Assembly (NCBI GenBank): GCA_003991915.1
Contig: RQTK01000169.1
Span: 281,563 to 345,562 of the forward strand
DNA from: Elysia chlorotica
Lineage: Eukaryota; Mollusca; Gastropoda; Plakobranchidae
Direction of reading: 5' to 3'
Length of the DNA: 64,000 nt
Positions within the stretch are counted from its first letter, which is position 1. Each line of letters starts with the position of its first letter. Made by a program: the position numbers and the translations under genes. The notes below the pieces were generated by a model that was not told where the DNA came from, did no database searches, and was given only the letters and a program-made list of their open reading frames with translations. Shown piece after piece: positions 1 to 12,200 of the stretch.

Positions 1-1
1 C

Positions 2-4
<3 letters not shown>

Positions 5-48
<44 letters not shown>
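5..48. repeat. (TC)n microsatellite
   Basis: Pure CT run at the left edge of the window. Confidence 0.97.
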
Positions 49-51
<3 letters not shown>

Positions 52-240
52 GATCACACCCATTGATCGTTGAACGGAAAAGATTGTCGGCACTTGAATC
101 TCGTGAGCTGCCTGTATTACATAGTAACGCTCAGTCCCATGTCGTGCCATTAAATTGTTGATGGAATATCAAACAATGTCCACGCTTAAGTTCTCAAAGT
201 TCTCTGATGGCATGCAGACCGGTAATGGACAGATAAATCC

Positions 241-364
241 TTCTTAGTTGAAGACAAAATTAATGTGGTTTTTAGAGCGTTATATAACAACATTTAATGT
301 TCTTCTTAGTTTAAGACAAAATTAATGTGGATTTTAGAGCGTCATATAACAACATTTAATGTTC
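241..364. repeat. Tandem duplication, 62-bp unit
   Basis: Units 241-302 and 303-364 share AAGACAAAATTAATGTGG and ATATAACAACATTTAATGTT with a few substitutions. Confidence 0.95.
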
Positions 365-715
365 TCCTAGTGCTGCTGCCAATTGCTCTGTTACACTTTT
401 ATCTTTTGATATTTCGTGAATCCAAGGGCTTAGAGTAGATTCGTTCTTTAAAGTTAAAGGGAGGCGGGATCAATAGCCAGAGCACTGTTTTCAATTTTAA
501 TGTTAAGGGTGAAAACGAATAACGTATCAGGGAAAGGGGTGTGGGGGTGGGGGGCGGGGTTCATATATTTCCTTCCCCCCCCCCCCCTCCCCATTTTTTT
601 CCATCACATTTCACTTAAGACGTATAAAATAGCCATGTCTGCTTAACGAGAGGTCATCAATAATTTGTCCGGACTGCTCACCTTTCAAACTCTTGTCTGC
701 ATCATTGATGAACCG

Positions 716-757
<42 letters not shown>
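716..757. repeat. (ATA)n microsatellite
   Basis: Fourteen ATA units. Confidence 0.97.
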
Positions 758-761
<4 letters not shown>

Positions 762-1571
762 TACTCATAATAATATCACACTGTAATAGTACATTCTGGA
801 GGGCTGGCTCTTGCGGCTGGGATCCTCAGACAAGCCTTCCGCTTAAGGACTTCTCAAGTACATCACCTAGATATTTGATATTTCTGAAATCATGATGACT
901 GTATTAAAGCTGCCCCCACCAAACCACGTCCTTTCTGTCAATTTATGAAACACACTATTTTCGTCAATGGAACCAGGAGGAAAGATGTTATCATCCTTCA
1001 CCAACATACACTGCTCATCGTGTAAGAACAGATCATCGATACCTTGCGATACAGGGGCCTACAGCCAAAACGATGACATTTGGTAAGGGAATTGTAAACG
1101 GCAACCAATCACTGCTATACCTAGATTTACGAAGCTAATGAGCCACCAGGAAATCCCATGCCTAATGGACATGATTAAGTCATTCTTTATCGTCGCAAGA
1201 ATCGCAAATCCTGTGATTGTCCAATTTACATTTGCAGTTAAATTTTTCCTCTTTCTTTGCTCCTCCTTCATTGTTATCTTCCTGCACCGCTTCCCTTTCC
1301 GGACTCAGTGTGTTATTTCAGGACATATTTAAAGTTTTACTGGCCTCCGACTTGACATAACGTCTACACCGAACTTAAATTATGCAGATACAGACCTTTG
1401 TTCTCCACTGACACTTGGCGGCGTTGGCCTCCAACTCGATGCTCATGAAATTGCGGTTTTCAAGCCTAAAGAGGTTGTTCAGAGAATGAGGGGAGGGGGA
1501 AGATAGGGAGGAAGAGAACGATAGAGAAATAGAGAGAGGGACAGAGAGAGAGAGCAAGAGAGTGAGAGAAA

Positions 1572-1574
<3 letters not shown>

Positions 1575-1620
<46 letters not shown>
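1575..1620. repeat. (GA)n microsatellite
   Basis: Pure GA run within a purine-rich stretch from about 1485. Confidence 0.97.
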
Positions 1621-1622
<2 letters not shown>

Positions 1623-2351
1623 GGACGCACTCCTTAGCTAAGTTAGTTCCGGTTTATAGATTCCATTATTCTTGATAGATTTCTTCGTTGGTTTAAAAAT
1701 ATAAAAAATAAAAACGCCCCTGCACGAATCTGTTCGGACTAGACAATAATACATGTACAACGTTGGGGTAAGCTTAAGATGTGCGAATACGAAGCCTTAC
1801 AATGGCAAGGCTAAAGCAAAACTTTTTTTTAAAGGATAGCCGGTAACTGATAATTTCACGATGTGTTAAAACTTGCCCCTTTTTAAAGAATGGGTAAGAA
1901 ACAATCGGACAATTTTGAAAAACTGTGCACTAGTAAAAACATACGTCATCCGAGATCTTTGTGAGCGTGACCGGTCAATGTAAACAGATTTTGTACAACC
2001 TGGACTTTTTAACTTTTTTTTTACTTTACTCATAGTGTATTACGCACAACTGTCACCAAGAGGCGGAGGAATCCGGAAGATTAGAGCCTTTTAAAATTTC
2101 AATCGATTTTTGAAATATCTTTATACATACTACATTATCCACACCCACACACTTACTTTATTTCAAAGTTAGACTTCACACTTAACCACTGATGTTGTGT
2201 TAGGTGGATCGAGGTTAACCCATTATACCGGGATCTCCTGTAGATTTAGGGAAATGTTCGAAAAAGAAAATAGAAAAGCTCACAATGGTACTGATACAGA
2301 GAGCTAGCGTGACGCGTGCTCCCTCTATTATCTTAAGTTGTAATTAACGCG

Positions 2352-2515
2352 GTTCACCATGTGACCGACTGAGACAGGAGTCATGGTATCCCCGTCCTGT
2401 CTTGTGTGTGGCAGCACATAAAATTGCCAGACGTCCGTCTTGGGGCCCGTCCACAATATAGCCTATATAGTGCTGCTGTTGGACGTTAAACCAACCCAAC
2501 CCCAACACCAACGCG
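2352..2515 (+). mobile_element. tRNA-derived SINE, body and tail (5' head missing)
   Basis: Body shared with the other copies here: GTGACCGACTGAGACAGGAG, then a GGCAGCACATA core, GTCCGTCTTGGGGCCCGTCC, the AGCCTATATAGTGCTG segment and GGACGTTAAACCAACCCAAC tail. Confidence 0.85.
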
Positions 2516-2631
2516 GTTGACCAATCTTCAGCCGCATTACTTTATTATCCCGACCCATTACGCAAAACCATCCCCGTGAAACCTCTCACTATAAAGTTCA
2601 CTCTCTAACTCTAAGGGTTAACCGTTTAACT

Positions 2632-2795
2632 GGTTGGGTCGGTGTCAGTATAATACGACCGGCCAAGACCGGAGTCATGGTATCCCCGCCCTCTCGTGTG
2701 TGGTCGCACATACAATGGTCAGATGTAAATCTTGAGGCCCGTCGCCGTATAGGGATCCCTAGAGGAACATAGGAGACGTTAAACCCTATAGAAAA
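2632..2795 (+). mobile_element. tRNA-derived SINE, diverged copy
   Basis: Same family: begins GGGTCGGTGTCAGTATAATA and keeps the AGTCATGGTATCCCCGCC and CGCACATACAAT blocks. The 3' half is altered but still ends in GACGTTAAACC. Confidence 0.8.
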
Positions 2796-3530
2796 CCATA
2801 CGGGTTAACCCTGACTCACACACTCGTTCGATCTAGTCTACTTGTTGCCTCCGTGTATCTGGGCCGTGGCGTCCCGAACTGCACGACACCTTCTCCGATC
2901 TGCTTTTGGTGTGTCCTAGTGTGTCCTGGGAGGAAGAGCCAAGGCCTTGCAGACCGGGGAGACGTGTCTTTTTGCTAACGGTGTGACCCTGGTTAATGAA
3001 CGAGGTGTCATGGCTTAATGGAATCGATAACCCCTGCATACCCTACACTTGTTGTCGGAGTAAGAGAGAGGAAGAGAGAGAGAGAGAGAGAGAGAGAGGG
3101 TGGGGAGAGAAAGACAGACAAAGACGTATGCAGACAGAGGGGGCAATAAGAACGAGAGAGGAAGAGGGAGACTGAGAGATAAGTTAAAGAGCAAAGAGGA
3201 GATCGAGAGAGAAAAAGAGAAGGAAATCGAGAGAAAGAGAGAAGAGAGAGGAAGGGGAGAGAGGAAGGGGGCAGTTTTCCTTTTGAGGTCATCCTGGTCC
3301 TAAGAAACCCCGGAGACGTTCGTCCAAAGTCATAAATTACACCAGCTGCTAATGCACGGGCTTTTTCGACTGTCTTTGTTCTTGGGCCATGGTGGTGTAG
3401 ATAGGATATAATGTAGGCGGTTTGTGTTTGTGTGTGTAAAAGGGGGGGGGGGGACATGCACTTGCTATGTCATGCATAAACCTTGGATAATGAAAAGAAT
3501 TTGGACGATACTAACGAGTAAAGTAATAAA

Positions 3531-3885
3531 ACTTAGGTGTTTGAGAGATAGAGTATGGAGGGAAGGAGAGATAGACAGACACATGAGGAAATAGAGACTA
3601 AGAAAGATCAAGAAAGGGAAAGAGAGATATAGACAGACACATAAAAAAGAAGAGAGAAAGATATTAGGCGATACGGAGAGAGGAGGAGTGCGAGAAAAGT
3701 ATTCAAACTTAGGGTGTTTGAGAGAAAGAATATGGAGGAAAGGAGAGATAGACAGACACACGAGGAGATACAGAGACCCGAAAAGATCAAGAAATGGAAA
3801 GAGAGATAGAGACAGACACATAAAATGATAAATAGAAGAGAGAAAGATACCAGGCGAGAGAGGAGGGAGACAGTAAAAAGAAGAA
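3531..3885. repeat. Tandem duplication, about 176-bp purine-rich unit
   Basis: Units begin near 3531 and 3706 (AACTTAGG..GTGTTTGAGAGA) and share GAGAGATAGACAGACACA blocks. They are moderately diverged and run into a pure GA tract (3901-3947). Confidence 0.85.
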
Positions 3886-3895
3886 GAGAGAGAGG

Positions 3896-3948
<53 letters not shown>

Positions 3949-3949
3949 A

Positions 3950-5298
3950 GATATAACAAGAAAAAGAATGAGATTCAAATTTTAAAGCATTTGTGTATAA
4001 AGGTAAAGTCACATGTAGTGGTGTATTTGTTCATTTACTGACACCACAATTCAAAGCTATCTAGTATAAGTTAAAAAGTATTGGAAGGTTTAAAAAAAAT
4101 CTTAGTTCAAGCTACAGAAAAGGTAAGGACCAAACGTTTTTATTTTGAATCTCCTTTTTTTATTTTTTTTTAAGGGAAAAGTATAGGTCGTGTCCCCTTG
4201 TCTAATAACAAGGGCGAGTTATCTCCAAATATCTACGTCCATGGTGATTGGAGCGCGAAAGCGAAGGAGGCGGAGCGGAAAATAACGAGGCTGGCGCTGG
4301 TCGTTAATTTATTGACCTCCAACACTTTTCCGCTGTTTTCTCGTTTGCGCTCTACTTTCTGTCTCCAACTAGCCGTGAATTTAATAGGAAATGAACAGGC
4401 GTGGGCTTATCTAGAATCTAGGTACAAAGCGTGCAATTTTTGTAAGAATTCTCTAGAACAAAGAAGAACAATATAATGTTTTCTGAAACTGGAAAGAAAA
4501 TAAAGTGAATTTTTAGGATTGAAATTTAGATCTAGTTTTAGATGTACACGATATTTAAGTGCTCGGGTTTAATATTCAAAAACTTGTTTAAGAGAGGCTT
4601 CCACCAACCACCATACCTTAAACATTTATAAATAATGAGTGTAGGGTGGGCGTGTGTAGTACAAATGTACATTATATGATTATTTGCAGTCAAATGATAT
4701 GTTTTGGCTGTGTTTTTTTCACACATCAATACCGCCATCCGCATTATTTATACATGTATATTGCAAAGAGGGTTTGAAAAAAATCGTCCATTTCCTATGT
4801 AACTTCGCGAAAATAGAAAATAAAACTAATTCTAACTTCATTATTAAGAAGTCACAAGTGAAAGATTATTTTGCATTATGTCTAACATCAATTATTCATG
4901 TGCTATTGTTTTCAAACTGAAAGTGCTCAGGTTTTGGACAAAAAGTCGTCACTGTGTTGGTTTCCTTAAGCGGCGACGTACATTAGGAATAATAAAGATC
5001 GAACCACTAAAGGATTGTGGGTAAGAGATTAACTGTAATTCTTTTATGTTCCAAAATTAGGCTACTTTTTCTCTGTGAATTATCTCCCTAGCTTCCTTAT
5101 TGTAAATATATGAACATTTAATTTTAATGCACGAATCAATCCACTTAATTCAAGATATCTGAAATCTTCGGGGTATACAGTAGTTTACCGCACCAAAAAA
5201 AAAAATTGGTTCTGGGACAATACAGTAAGTTATATTGGTATAGAGGTCTGCTCGGAAACTCATACAAGAGGCCGTAGATATCCTTGGTTGTTATTTCT
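3950..5298. other. Intergenic, no gene seen
   Basis: AT-rich. Near 4190-4230 CCCCTTGTCTAATAACAAGG forms a small hairpin followed by GGCGAGTTATCTCC, text that looks like an old repeat end. The frame over 4198-4476 lacks an ATG and is not supported. Confidence 0.6.
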
Positions 5299-5488
5299 AC
5301 CCATTTTCTCATGTTACTATTTGGACTATAATAAAGTCTGTCTGGTGGAATTAATGGTTAAACCATAAATAGAAAGATTTGTGTGGGTTCGACCCATTTT
5401 TTCATTTTACTATTTATTTTGTTCTAAAATAAAGCCATTCTTATGGAATTAATGGTTAAACCAAAAATAGAATGATTTGTGTGGGCCC
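5299..5488. repeat. Tandem duplication, about 95-bp unit
   Basis: Two units start ACCCATTTT and end GATTTGTGTGGG, sharing GGAATTAATGGTTAAACCA. About 80 percent alike. Confidence 0.9.
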
Positions 5489-5893
5489 TCGGCTAATATT
5501 AGTTTCTTGCAACGGATATTTTTTTTAAATATTTATTATGTACAAATATTTTGTCCTGTTATAATATCCTAAATAATGTTAATACATCTACTTTATTATC
5601 GAAAAGACGGGATACAATGTTCAACAAATAGCCAGCTATAGTCTAAATACAGTGGAAAGGTAGCTGACAAACGAAATATTCTATCTCGTTTATTATTTGA
5701 AAAAACAAGCCGATGTTTTAGACACAAGAGCTTGTTTGCCGAATGAAACCAAAACAGGAAAAGAGGTACGATATTTTATAACGCAGCATGTCAAACTTGA
5801 AGCCTGAAAATACCTTCCTAAAGGCAAAACAAGCGATCAATTTATAATGATAACAATGGTGCCGATGCTAGTATGCTGTATGCGTGCCACCCT

Positions 5894-6028
<135 letters not shown>

Positions 6029-6321
6029 ATAAGAGAGATAAAAAACCAAGTTGAAAATTATTAACCTCATTTACTCGCTGTATTAATGTTAGATGAAGGA
6101 GAGTCAAAAGTTTCAGACGGATAGAATAGAAGGTGATGTTATCAATTAATTGCCCTTAACACATTAGGCGGACTCCGAGATTTTTGGTAGTAATGGTGTC
6201 GGTGTTGAATATATAATACAGTATAGTACGGTAAAGAGAATGGTTTTACAAGAGAGACTTTACCTGCCCAACCAGCCAATTAATAAATTCATTTCGGATA
6301 GTTTGAATCCCAGAAGCGCAA

Positions 6322-6544
6322 GTTCATATTATTACTACAGTCTGACAGCTTTGCGTGCTGCCACACAAAGAATAGGCTGTAGAGGAGATAACACGAATTC
6401 TGTCTTGTTCAATCACACCAAAGTATTCATACTGGCACCGAACCAAACTGAGGAAAAAGACGGCCTGATCCAAATTGGGATTTGAACCCGGAACGTCCCT
6501 ATCAGATGCTGCGCCCTGCCGATTGAGTTGCCTCAACGGAACTT
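6322..6544 (-). mobile_element. tRNA-derived SINE, minus strand, tRNA head retained
   Basis: On the minus strand it starts with a tRNA-like head, including a perfect box B GGTTCAAATCC (within 6478-6489), passes into the GTGCCAGTATGAAT block and reaches the GTGTGGCAGCACGCAAAGCT core. The tail is lost or diverged. Confidence 0.75.
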
Positions 6545-6680
6545 GTGAACCACTGAGACCAAATTTTGTGGTATCGCCAATCAGTCGCGTGGCAGCACAT
6601 AAAATTGTTAGACGCTAGTCTTGGAAGCCTTCCACAATACAGATACATGAATAGTGCTGAGGTTAATCAACCGACTTAAA
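6545..6680 (+). mobile_element. tRNA-derived SINE fragment, plus strand
   Basis: Contains GAACCACTGAGACC, GGCAGCACATAAAATTGTTA, GACGCTAGTCTTGG and AATAGTGCTGAGGTTAATCA, all aligned to the family body. It lies back to back with the minus-strand copy that ends at 6544. Confidence 0.75.
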
Positions 6681-7132
6681 AACTCAACCTCATCGGGACT
6701 AAAGTGGTCCTGTGGATAAAAGTCTCTATGAACCCATAGTTGGATACTCACAAGACGCTGCGTACAGTACACCCACTCAATGGCATGGTCCAACAGATAC
6801 ATGTCCAAACTGCAATCTGCAGAGGGTCAGGGACAGATGGACTGAGAACGCCAGTGGCTTTTAGTGGTCTACAATGTACATGTATGTTTTATCGCTTAAT
6901 TCCAACGTTGCCACCCTCAGCCTAGAAATGTACACTTGAAAGATTATGCATTTTTTAAATGATACTGTCATTCCTTTTTTTAAATATTTGAATAAACTTA
7001 TGTTTTTGTTTTAACTTTTGGGCTTACTTACAAATCACAAAAAGATAAAAACTAATTATTTCCTATCTCCATTCTTTATCTTTCACTTCAGTTACCCCTT
7101 ACCTTACGGAGTTTTTGGGACGAAAGCAATAG

Positions 7133-7137
<5 letters not shown>

Positions 7138-7212
<75 letters not shown>

Positions 7213-7234
7213 TATTATTATTATTATTATTATT
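7138..7234. repeat. (AAT)n turning into (ATT)n
   Basis: About 25 AAT units (7138-7212) are followed immediately by about seven TAT units, giving a self-complementary junction. Confidence 0.98.
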
Positions 7235-7736
7235 CCACTCTTTAAGTAAAATGCAGCACTGTTTAGGTTCAGAACTTGTGGATATGCCTGCCCCACGCAT
7301 CAATCAAACTTTCAAAGCTGATAAAACTTAATTCAAAGCAAACGAAAGACAAAACACAGGGATTCCCCGTTTCTGATGTGATGACATCCTAATCGCGCGG
7401 CGCGGCACGCCAGGCAGATGCTGCTCATGCCGCTATGGAGGAGGTGATACCTGATCCTCAACATCCGGTACCGGTACTGGGATGCACCGAGTCAGGGATC
7501 GACTTCCCCTTCGGTTTTTAATTTGATGTGCAGTGCACCGTACCAGTGTTTAGTTTTTTGAAGACAACTCCTTTGTTCTTTGATCATCTTGCGTTCTGGG
7601 GGGCGTGAAATGGAATTATTCTATGGTCTGTGTTTTGGATGAAATGGGAGATTGCCGACAAAGAGGTTATTTCAGCATTTTATTTTTTGTATTTTTTGTA
7701 TTTTTTTTTTTTATTTTTTTTTGGGAGGGAGGGGGG

Positions 7737-7953
7737 TAAAATTAGAGATAATCGCATAAATATGTTCTACCCGCATTTTTCTTTATTTTTTCCTTAAACA
7801 TCGGAGCTAATCGCATTAATAGGTTCTATCTGCACTTTTGTAAAATTGGAGATAACCGCATAAAGAGGTTTACTTGTATTTTTGTAAAATTGGATCTAAC
7901 CGCACAAATAGGTTTTATCTCCATTTTTGTAAAATTGTAGATAACCGCATAAG
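7737..7953. repeat. Minisatellite, about 44-bp unit
   Basis: Four to five degenerate copies of AAAATTGGAGATAACCGCAT followed by an AAATAGGTTT block. The first spacing is longer because of an inserted T-rich piece. Confidence 0.88.
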
Positions 7954-7959
7954 TCTAAA

Positions 7960-10900
7960 AGCATTCTGTCCAAACAGAAAGTTCATCGAAAAAATAACTG
8001 TAGATTGTCAGCTGAGTTACAAAATAAAATAACCATTATGTTCAACGATCTAGTATATCACTAGAGATATAATGTAGCTTTAGTTCTCGAGGAAACAGAA
8101 CAAGCCCACGAATATAATTCGGGATTGAGGTAAAAAAAAAGATGTATAAAACGACATGAACTTTTCAGTGAATCAGTGAACACCCCAAAAGTTTCAATCC
8201 GGTCACAGATTTGTATTATGATTTATATAAATCTCAACTCACAACTACACGTATTGTAAGCTAAGGCAACGATCGTAATGAAATTAAAACGGGCATATTT
8301 CCACGCCACGAGCTACTGTACTATTCCGACTCCTACCAGAGATTTTTCATTGTATCTACTCCGGTACCATACCATCATATTAAATGAATCGTCGCTCTCA
8401 AGACAATAGAGTTCTTGCCATAAAGGGAACAGTAGCGAAAGCGAAGACGATGGGTAAGGGAATCTGCACATGCGATCAATCTTATAAAAGACTATGTACT
8501 AATAGAAGAAAATTAACGAGTGATCAAAAAATCTCGTGCCTAAGTGACGTTACTATGCGACCTGTACTGGTAGCGGGGTTCACAAAGCCTGTAATTATGG
8601 TACATGTATCGGGTAAAACTATCATGCGACCTCAAAAATCGTTTAGTTTTATTTATTCATTTTTTGTTGTGTTTTTTTAGATAAATGTAACCACAGAAAA
8701 ATCGACAAAACGAAGATCGACACCGACAATCTTTGCGATTTTTTTTATTGTTGTTGTTGCTGCTGATGGTGATTTTTTCCTGTTTTGTTGTTGTTGTTGT
8801 TGTTGTTGTTGTTGCTAGTTGTTCGTTTTTTCTTTCAGGATCATCACAAAACCCAACAAATTTCCAGGCATCGTTAAGCTGTGTTCTTTTCAAGATCAAC
8901 CTGACATCCAATGGAACAGGAGATGGCAGCAAAGAAAGATGGATTTTTATGATGATCATGTGGAATGTGTCTTTGTTATTTTTTGCCATAAAGATGTCAC
9001 ACGTGACATTTATTTAAAATAATGGGACATACGGTTATATAATTCATTTAAAGAAAAGGAGAAGATAATTTGGGGGAGGGGTATCCGCCAATTTATAAAT
9101 GTGGCACAAGGTATGAGCATATTCATCTCTCTATAGACCGTTAGCTGTGCTAGCTCGCGCCATTTAATGAAAAATTGAGTCAAACCTCTTCTCACATCCA
9201 TTTCTCAGGTGAGTTTTGCCTCTAGCCTAGCCTGGGCACTGCACGCAGGAAACAGCATAGCCCGGGCCCCAATTGTGCAATCATTGTGCAACTCGCCAGA
9301 CTTGAGGGTACGAGGCGGCCTGGCACTGATTTATCGTTATATTTGCAGCATCTGAGGGGAACGGGAAAAACTGCATCAGCTCTACGCCCCCCAAAACGAT
9401 CTGAGTGCTCTGATGGAAGCATTGCGGAAGTTCTACCCGCACCACCCGCCCAAAAAAACAAAAAACACACACACACACACTTTATACTCAGCCTTAGTTA
9501 AAGATCAGAAGAAAAAAAATTAGATGATGTAAATTTCTCAATTTCCAGCAGGTGTACACGATTAAGATGAAGGAAACGAAATGTTTGTTCTGCAGAAAAA
9601 TTGAGGGGAGGGACATTTATTAAATTATTTATGTTGGAAACGAGTGCTTTTGGGAATCGAGCCATACTTAGAGGGTTTCATTGCTCTAGATCTAGAATTT
9701 ACTTGGTTTCGTCTTATTTTTTGCCACTGAAAACAGACAGCGTCACTTTAAAATCGATATATACCTTTTTACAAAATTTCTGAAGCTCTCTGAAATAATT
9801 ATATAAGGTAATCGATTCACGACCTCCGCAAAGAGCAGTGTCCATGTCTGATCACTTTAGGCTACTAGAGCGACAAAAGCCCTTACAATTTTTGGTTTCT
9901 ATCATAAAGGAGCTTACAGTAACACAACTCCTTCTGTTTTCCTGTACAAACTATGAACCTAATGGCCTACATACATTAAAAAAAGAAGCTCGTTGTATAG
10001 ATAGTGACAATAGAAATCCCAGAGATTTATAGTAGATATTACAGGTAGATCTAAACCGTAATCAGAATACAGGCTACAACCATGATTTTTTAATGTGTAC
10101 ACGTTCTAGATCTAGACAATTTGAACATTGGATGCTTTTTCACAAAGTGGTCAAAGATTCAAATTCAAGCTAATATTATGGAATTAAATACCATAACGAA
10201 CCAGTGATGACACTGGTACCACACAACAGACGATAATTATGTATAACCTTGAAGAGAACTCGCAATGAGTCGCTACTTACACCACCAAAACATTCACTGA
10301 ATGACAGAGGCCCGATCCCCCGTTCCAGTTGAGTATCCCACAGAATAAACTAGCGGTGGTAGTAAGCTCTATAATCAGTGATTCCAGACTCACGAACTGA
10401 CTTAGCCCGATCCGCCTGGCCTGGGTGTGAGGCATGCTGCACTTGTCTGATCCATGGCGGAGGGCGTGCACTCGAAACACACTCTCCTGTCTGGTCTCAG
10501 TGGTCTGACTCAGGCGGCCTAGCATAGCCACAGAGACTGAAAGAGTGAGTCGCTTCCAGGCAGTAGAGGCCTTGCGCTATACACAATCTCAGCCAGAATG
10601 AAGAGCTTCTTCTTCTGTAATCTCTACTCAAATTAAACGTAATTACTATTATTGGCAGGTTTCGTTGCTTCCAGGTTTGGTTCACAGACTTGGAGATATT
10701 TTTTTTAATTTATTTTATTTTATGTATTTATTGTTAATAAATTTGCGTATTTACTAATATATTTGTATTAATATTTCATATTCCGTAGAAAACGATCACA
10801 ATGTGAACTGTCAATTGGCGTTCTCCCAAGGACGCGGTGCAGTAATCATAAACGCCAAGCCTTTTTATCACAATAATAAATAAAATCAATTCTTGACTTC

Positions 10901-11640
10901 AGCACTGAATTTACGTCGGCATCTAAAAATATCGCCTTCGTAGACAAATGGAGTCAATTCAGTTGCCGCCTTATGATTGAGAAAAGTATAAATTAGACGA
11001 AACGTACTTGTAAAGTGAAGTATAATTTGATTATGTGTCCTAACGTATTCATAGAATTCAGCTGAGATGGAGTGACCAGGCATGCGCAGAAACCACTAGT
11101 TTTGTGTGACCCTCGTGGCGGAACCACTTAATCTAGAGAGCTCTGTGTTTTATCCTCCTTTTTCTTGATATTTCCAATTATTTCAACTCTTAATTTGTTT
11201 CATTTATTGCGCAGATCACCCACAAAGGCTTGAGTAAGTTTTGTTTTCGGTTAGTTGTACACATACATAATTATGTACGTATCCGCTGGTGCACCATACA
11301 CCACCTTTCCAACAATCATGATTGTGCCATTCGTTATGGTCCTGCATATCGCAAAGCCTGCAATTCCTGAGTGAACAGTGTATGCGGAGCAGCATAGAGC
11401 ACCGGACGTGCCCGCTACGACACGGGCCCAGCAGACAGACGGACGGACAGACAGACAGTGAGCACTGCTACTAGTGCTAGCTGCTCTCACTTCACTGGCA
11501 CTACTGCCAGCCTGCCAGACCCCCACCCAGCACACGCACACACCACAGGTGTCATCGCACGTGAGACTGGGCCATGGAACGGTCCGCCCTGCCTGAGGCT
11601 AACGTGAGGAATTTGGGCCCACAAAATCCGTTATACTGTA
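7960..11640. other. Intergenic; coding-like scraps but no gene established
   Basis: It contains TTG repeats (8748-8817) and two short coding-like pieces near 8839-9022 and 9356-9455. A minus-strand GC-richer piece lies at 10280-10600 and a GC-rich, GACA-bearing piece at 11250-11600. None has a recognised homologue. Confidence 0.5.
10280..10600 (-). other. GC-richer stretch, possible minus-strand exon
   Basis: On the minus strand an 84-codon frame beginning MAMLGRLSQTTETRQ runs to a stop next to a donor-like GT|GTAAGT (near 10281). Composition is clearly less AT-rich than the flanks. No homology was recognised; it could be a UTR exon or an old repeat. Confidence 0.15.
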
Positions 11641-11659
11641 GAAGCTATTTTTCTAATTA

Positions 11660-11997
11660 TAGTAGTTTGTACTGTAGGCCATCTAGCCTTATAGAATCTA
11701 GACCCCAAACCTAGAAGCCCTGGAATCAAAGAGAGCGAACTCAGTGTACCTAAGAGGTACCGTACAAGTGGAACCAAAAAAACCCCGCTCCGCTTCTTTT
11801 TGTACAGTGTAGTTTGTACTTTACTGTTTTACAAGCCATAACCGAATGTTACCCAAACCTAAAAGCCCTGTGATCACAGGGAGCAAATCCAGTGTACCCA
11901 AAATGTACCGTACGGATCTAAGTACACGGTTTCCTACGGATGCTTGTTTGGACTTTTTTGCAACAGGAAAGGAGAGTCGTTAATTTTACGGAGCAAA

Positions 11998-12001
<4 letters not shown>
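11660..12001 (-). repeat. Dispersed repeat ending at a GA tract
   Basis: The reverse complement runs from the microsatellite edge through AAATTAACGACTCTCC, AAGTCCAAACAAGCATC and GTAGGAAACCGTGTAC, and matches 16757-16880. Within it an internal unit of about 147 bp is duplicated (11700-11780 and 11851-11930, sharing CCCAAACCTA and AAGCCCTG). Confidence 0.85.
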
Positions 12002-12058
<57 letters not shown>

Positions 12059-12089
12059 GTGTGGTGTGACGACTGAGACAGACAGACAG

Positions 12090-12153
12090 NNNNNNNNNNN
12101 NNNNNNNNNNNNNNNNNNNNNNNNNNNNNNNNNNNNNNNNNNNNNNNNNNNNN
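12090..12153. other. Assembly gap (64 N)
   Basis: A run of N separates a GA/GACA tract on the left (12002-12089) from a TC tract on the right (12154-12192). Frames predicted across it are artefacts. Confidence 1.

Positions 12154-12194
<41 letters not shown>

Positions 12195-12200
<6 letters not shown>

Larger units (their letters stand above)
365..2351. other. Intergenic, no gene seen
   Basis: AT-rich unique-looking DNA with short C, A and GA runs. A 70-codon minus frame at 1059-1271 is hydrophobic but has no recognisable family and is not called. Confidence 0.7.

Noticed and set aside
4198..4476. 92-codon frame starting at TTG
   Set aside because: No ATG, and the 5' part overlaps a small hairpin typical of repeat ends.
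8384..8680. 98-codon basic frame
   Set aside because: AT-rich unique DNA, no recognisable domain, ends in a Phe/Val run over poly-T.
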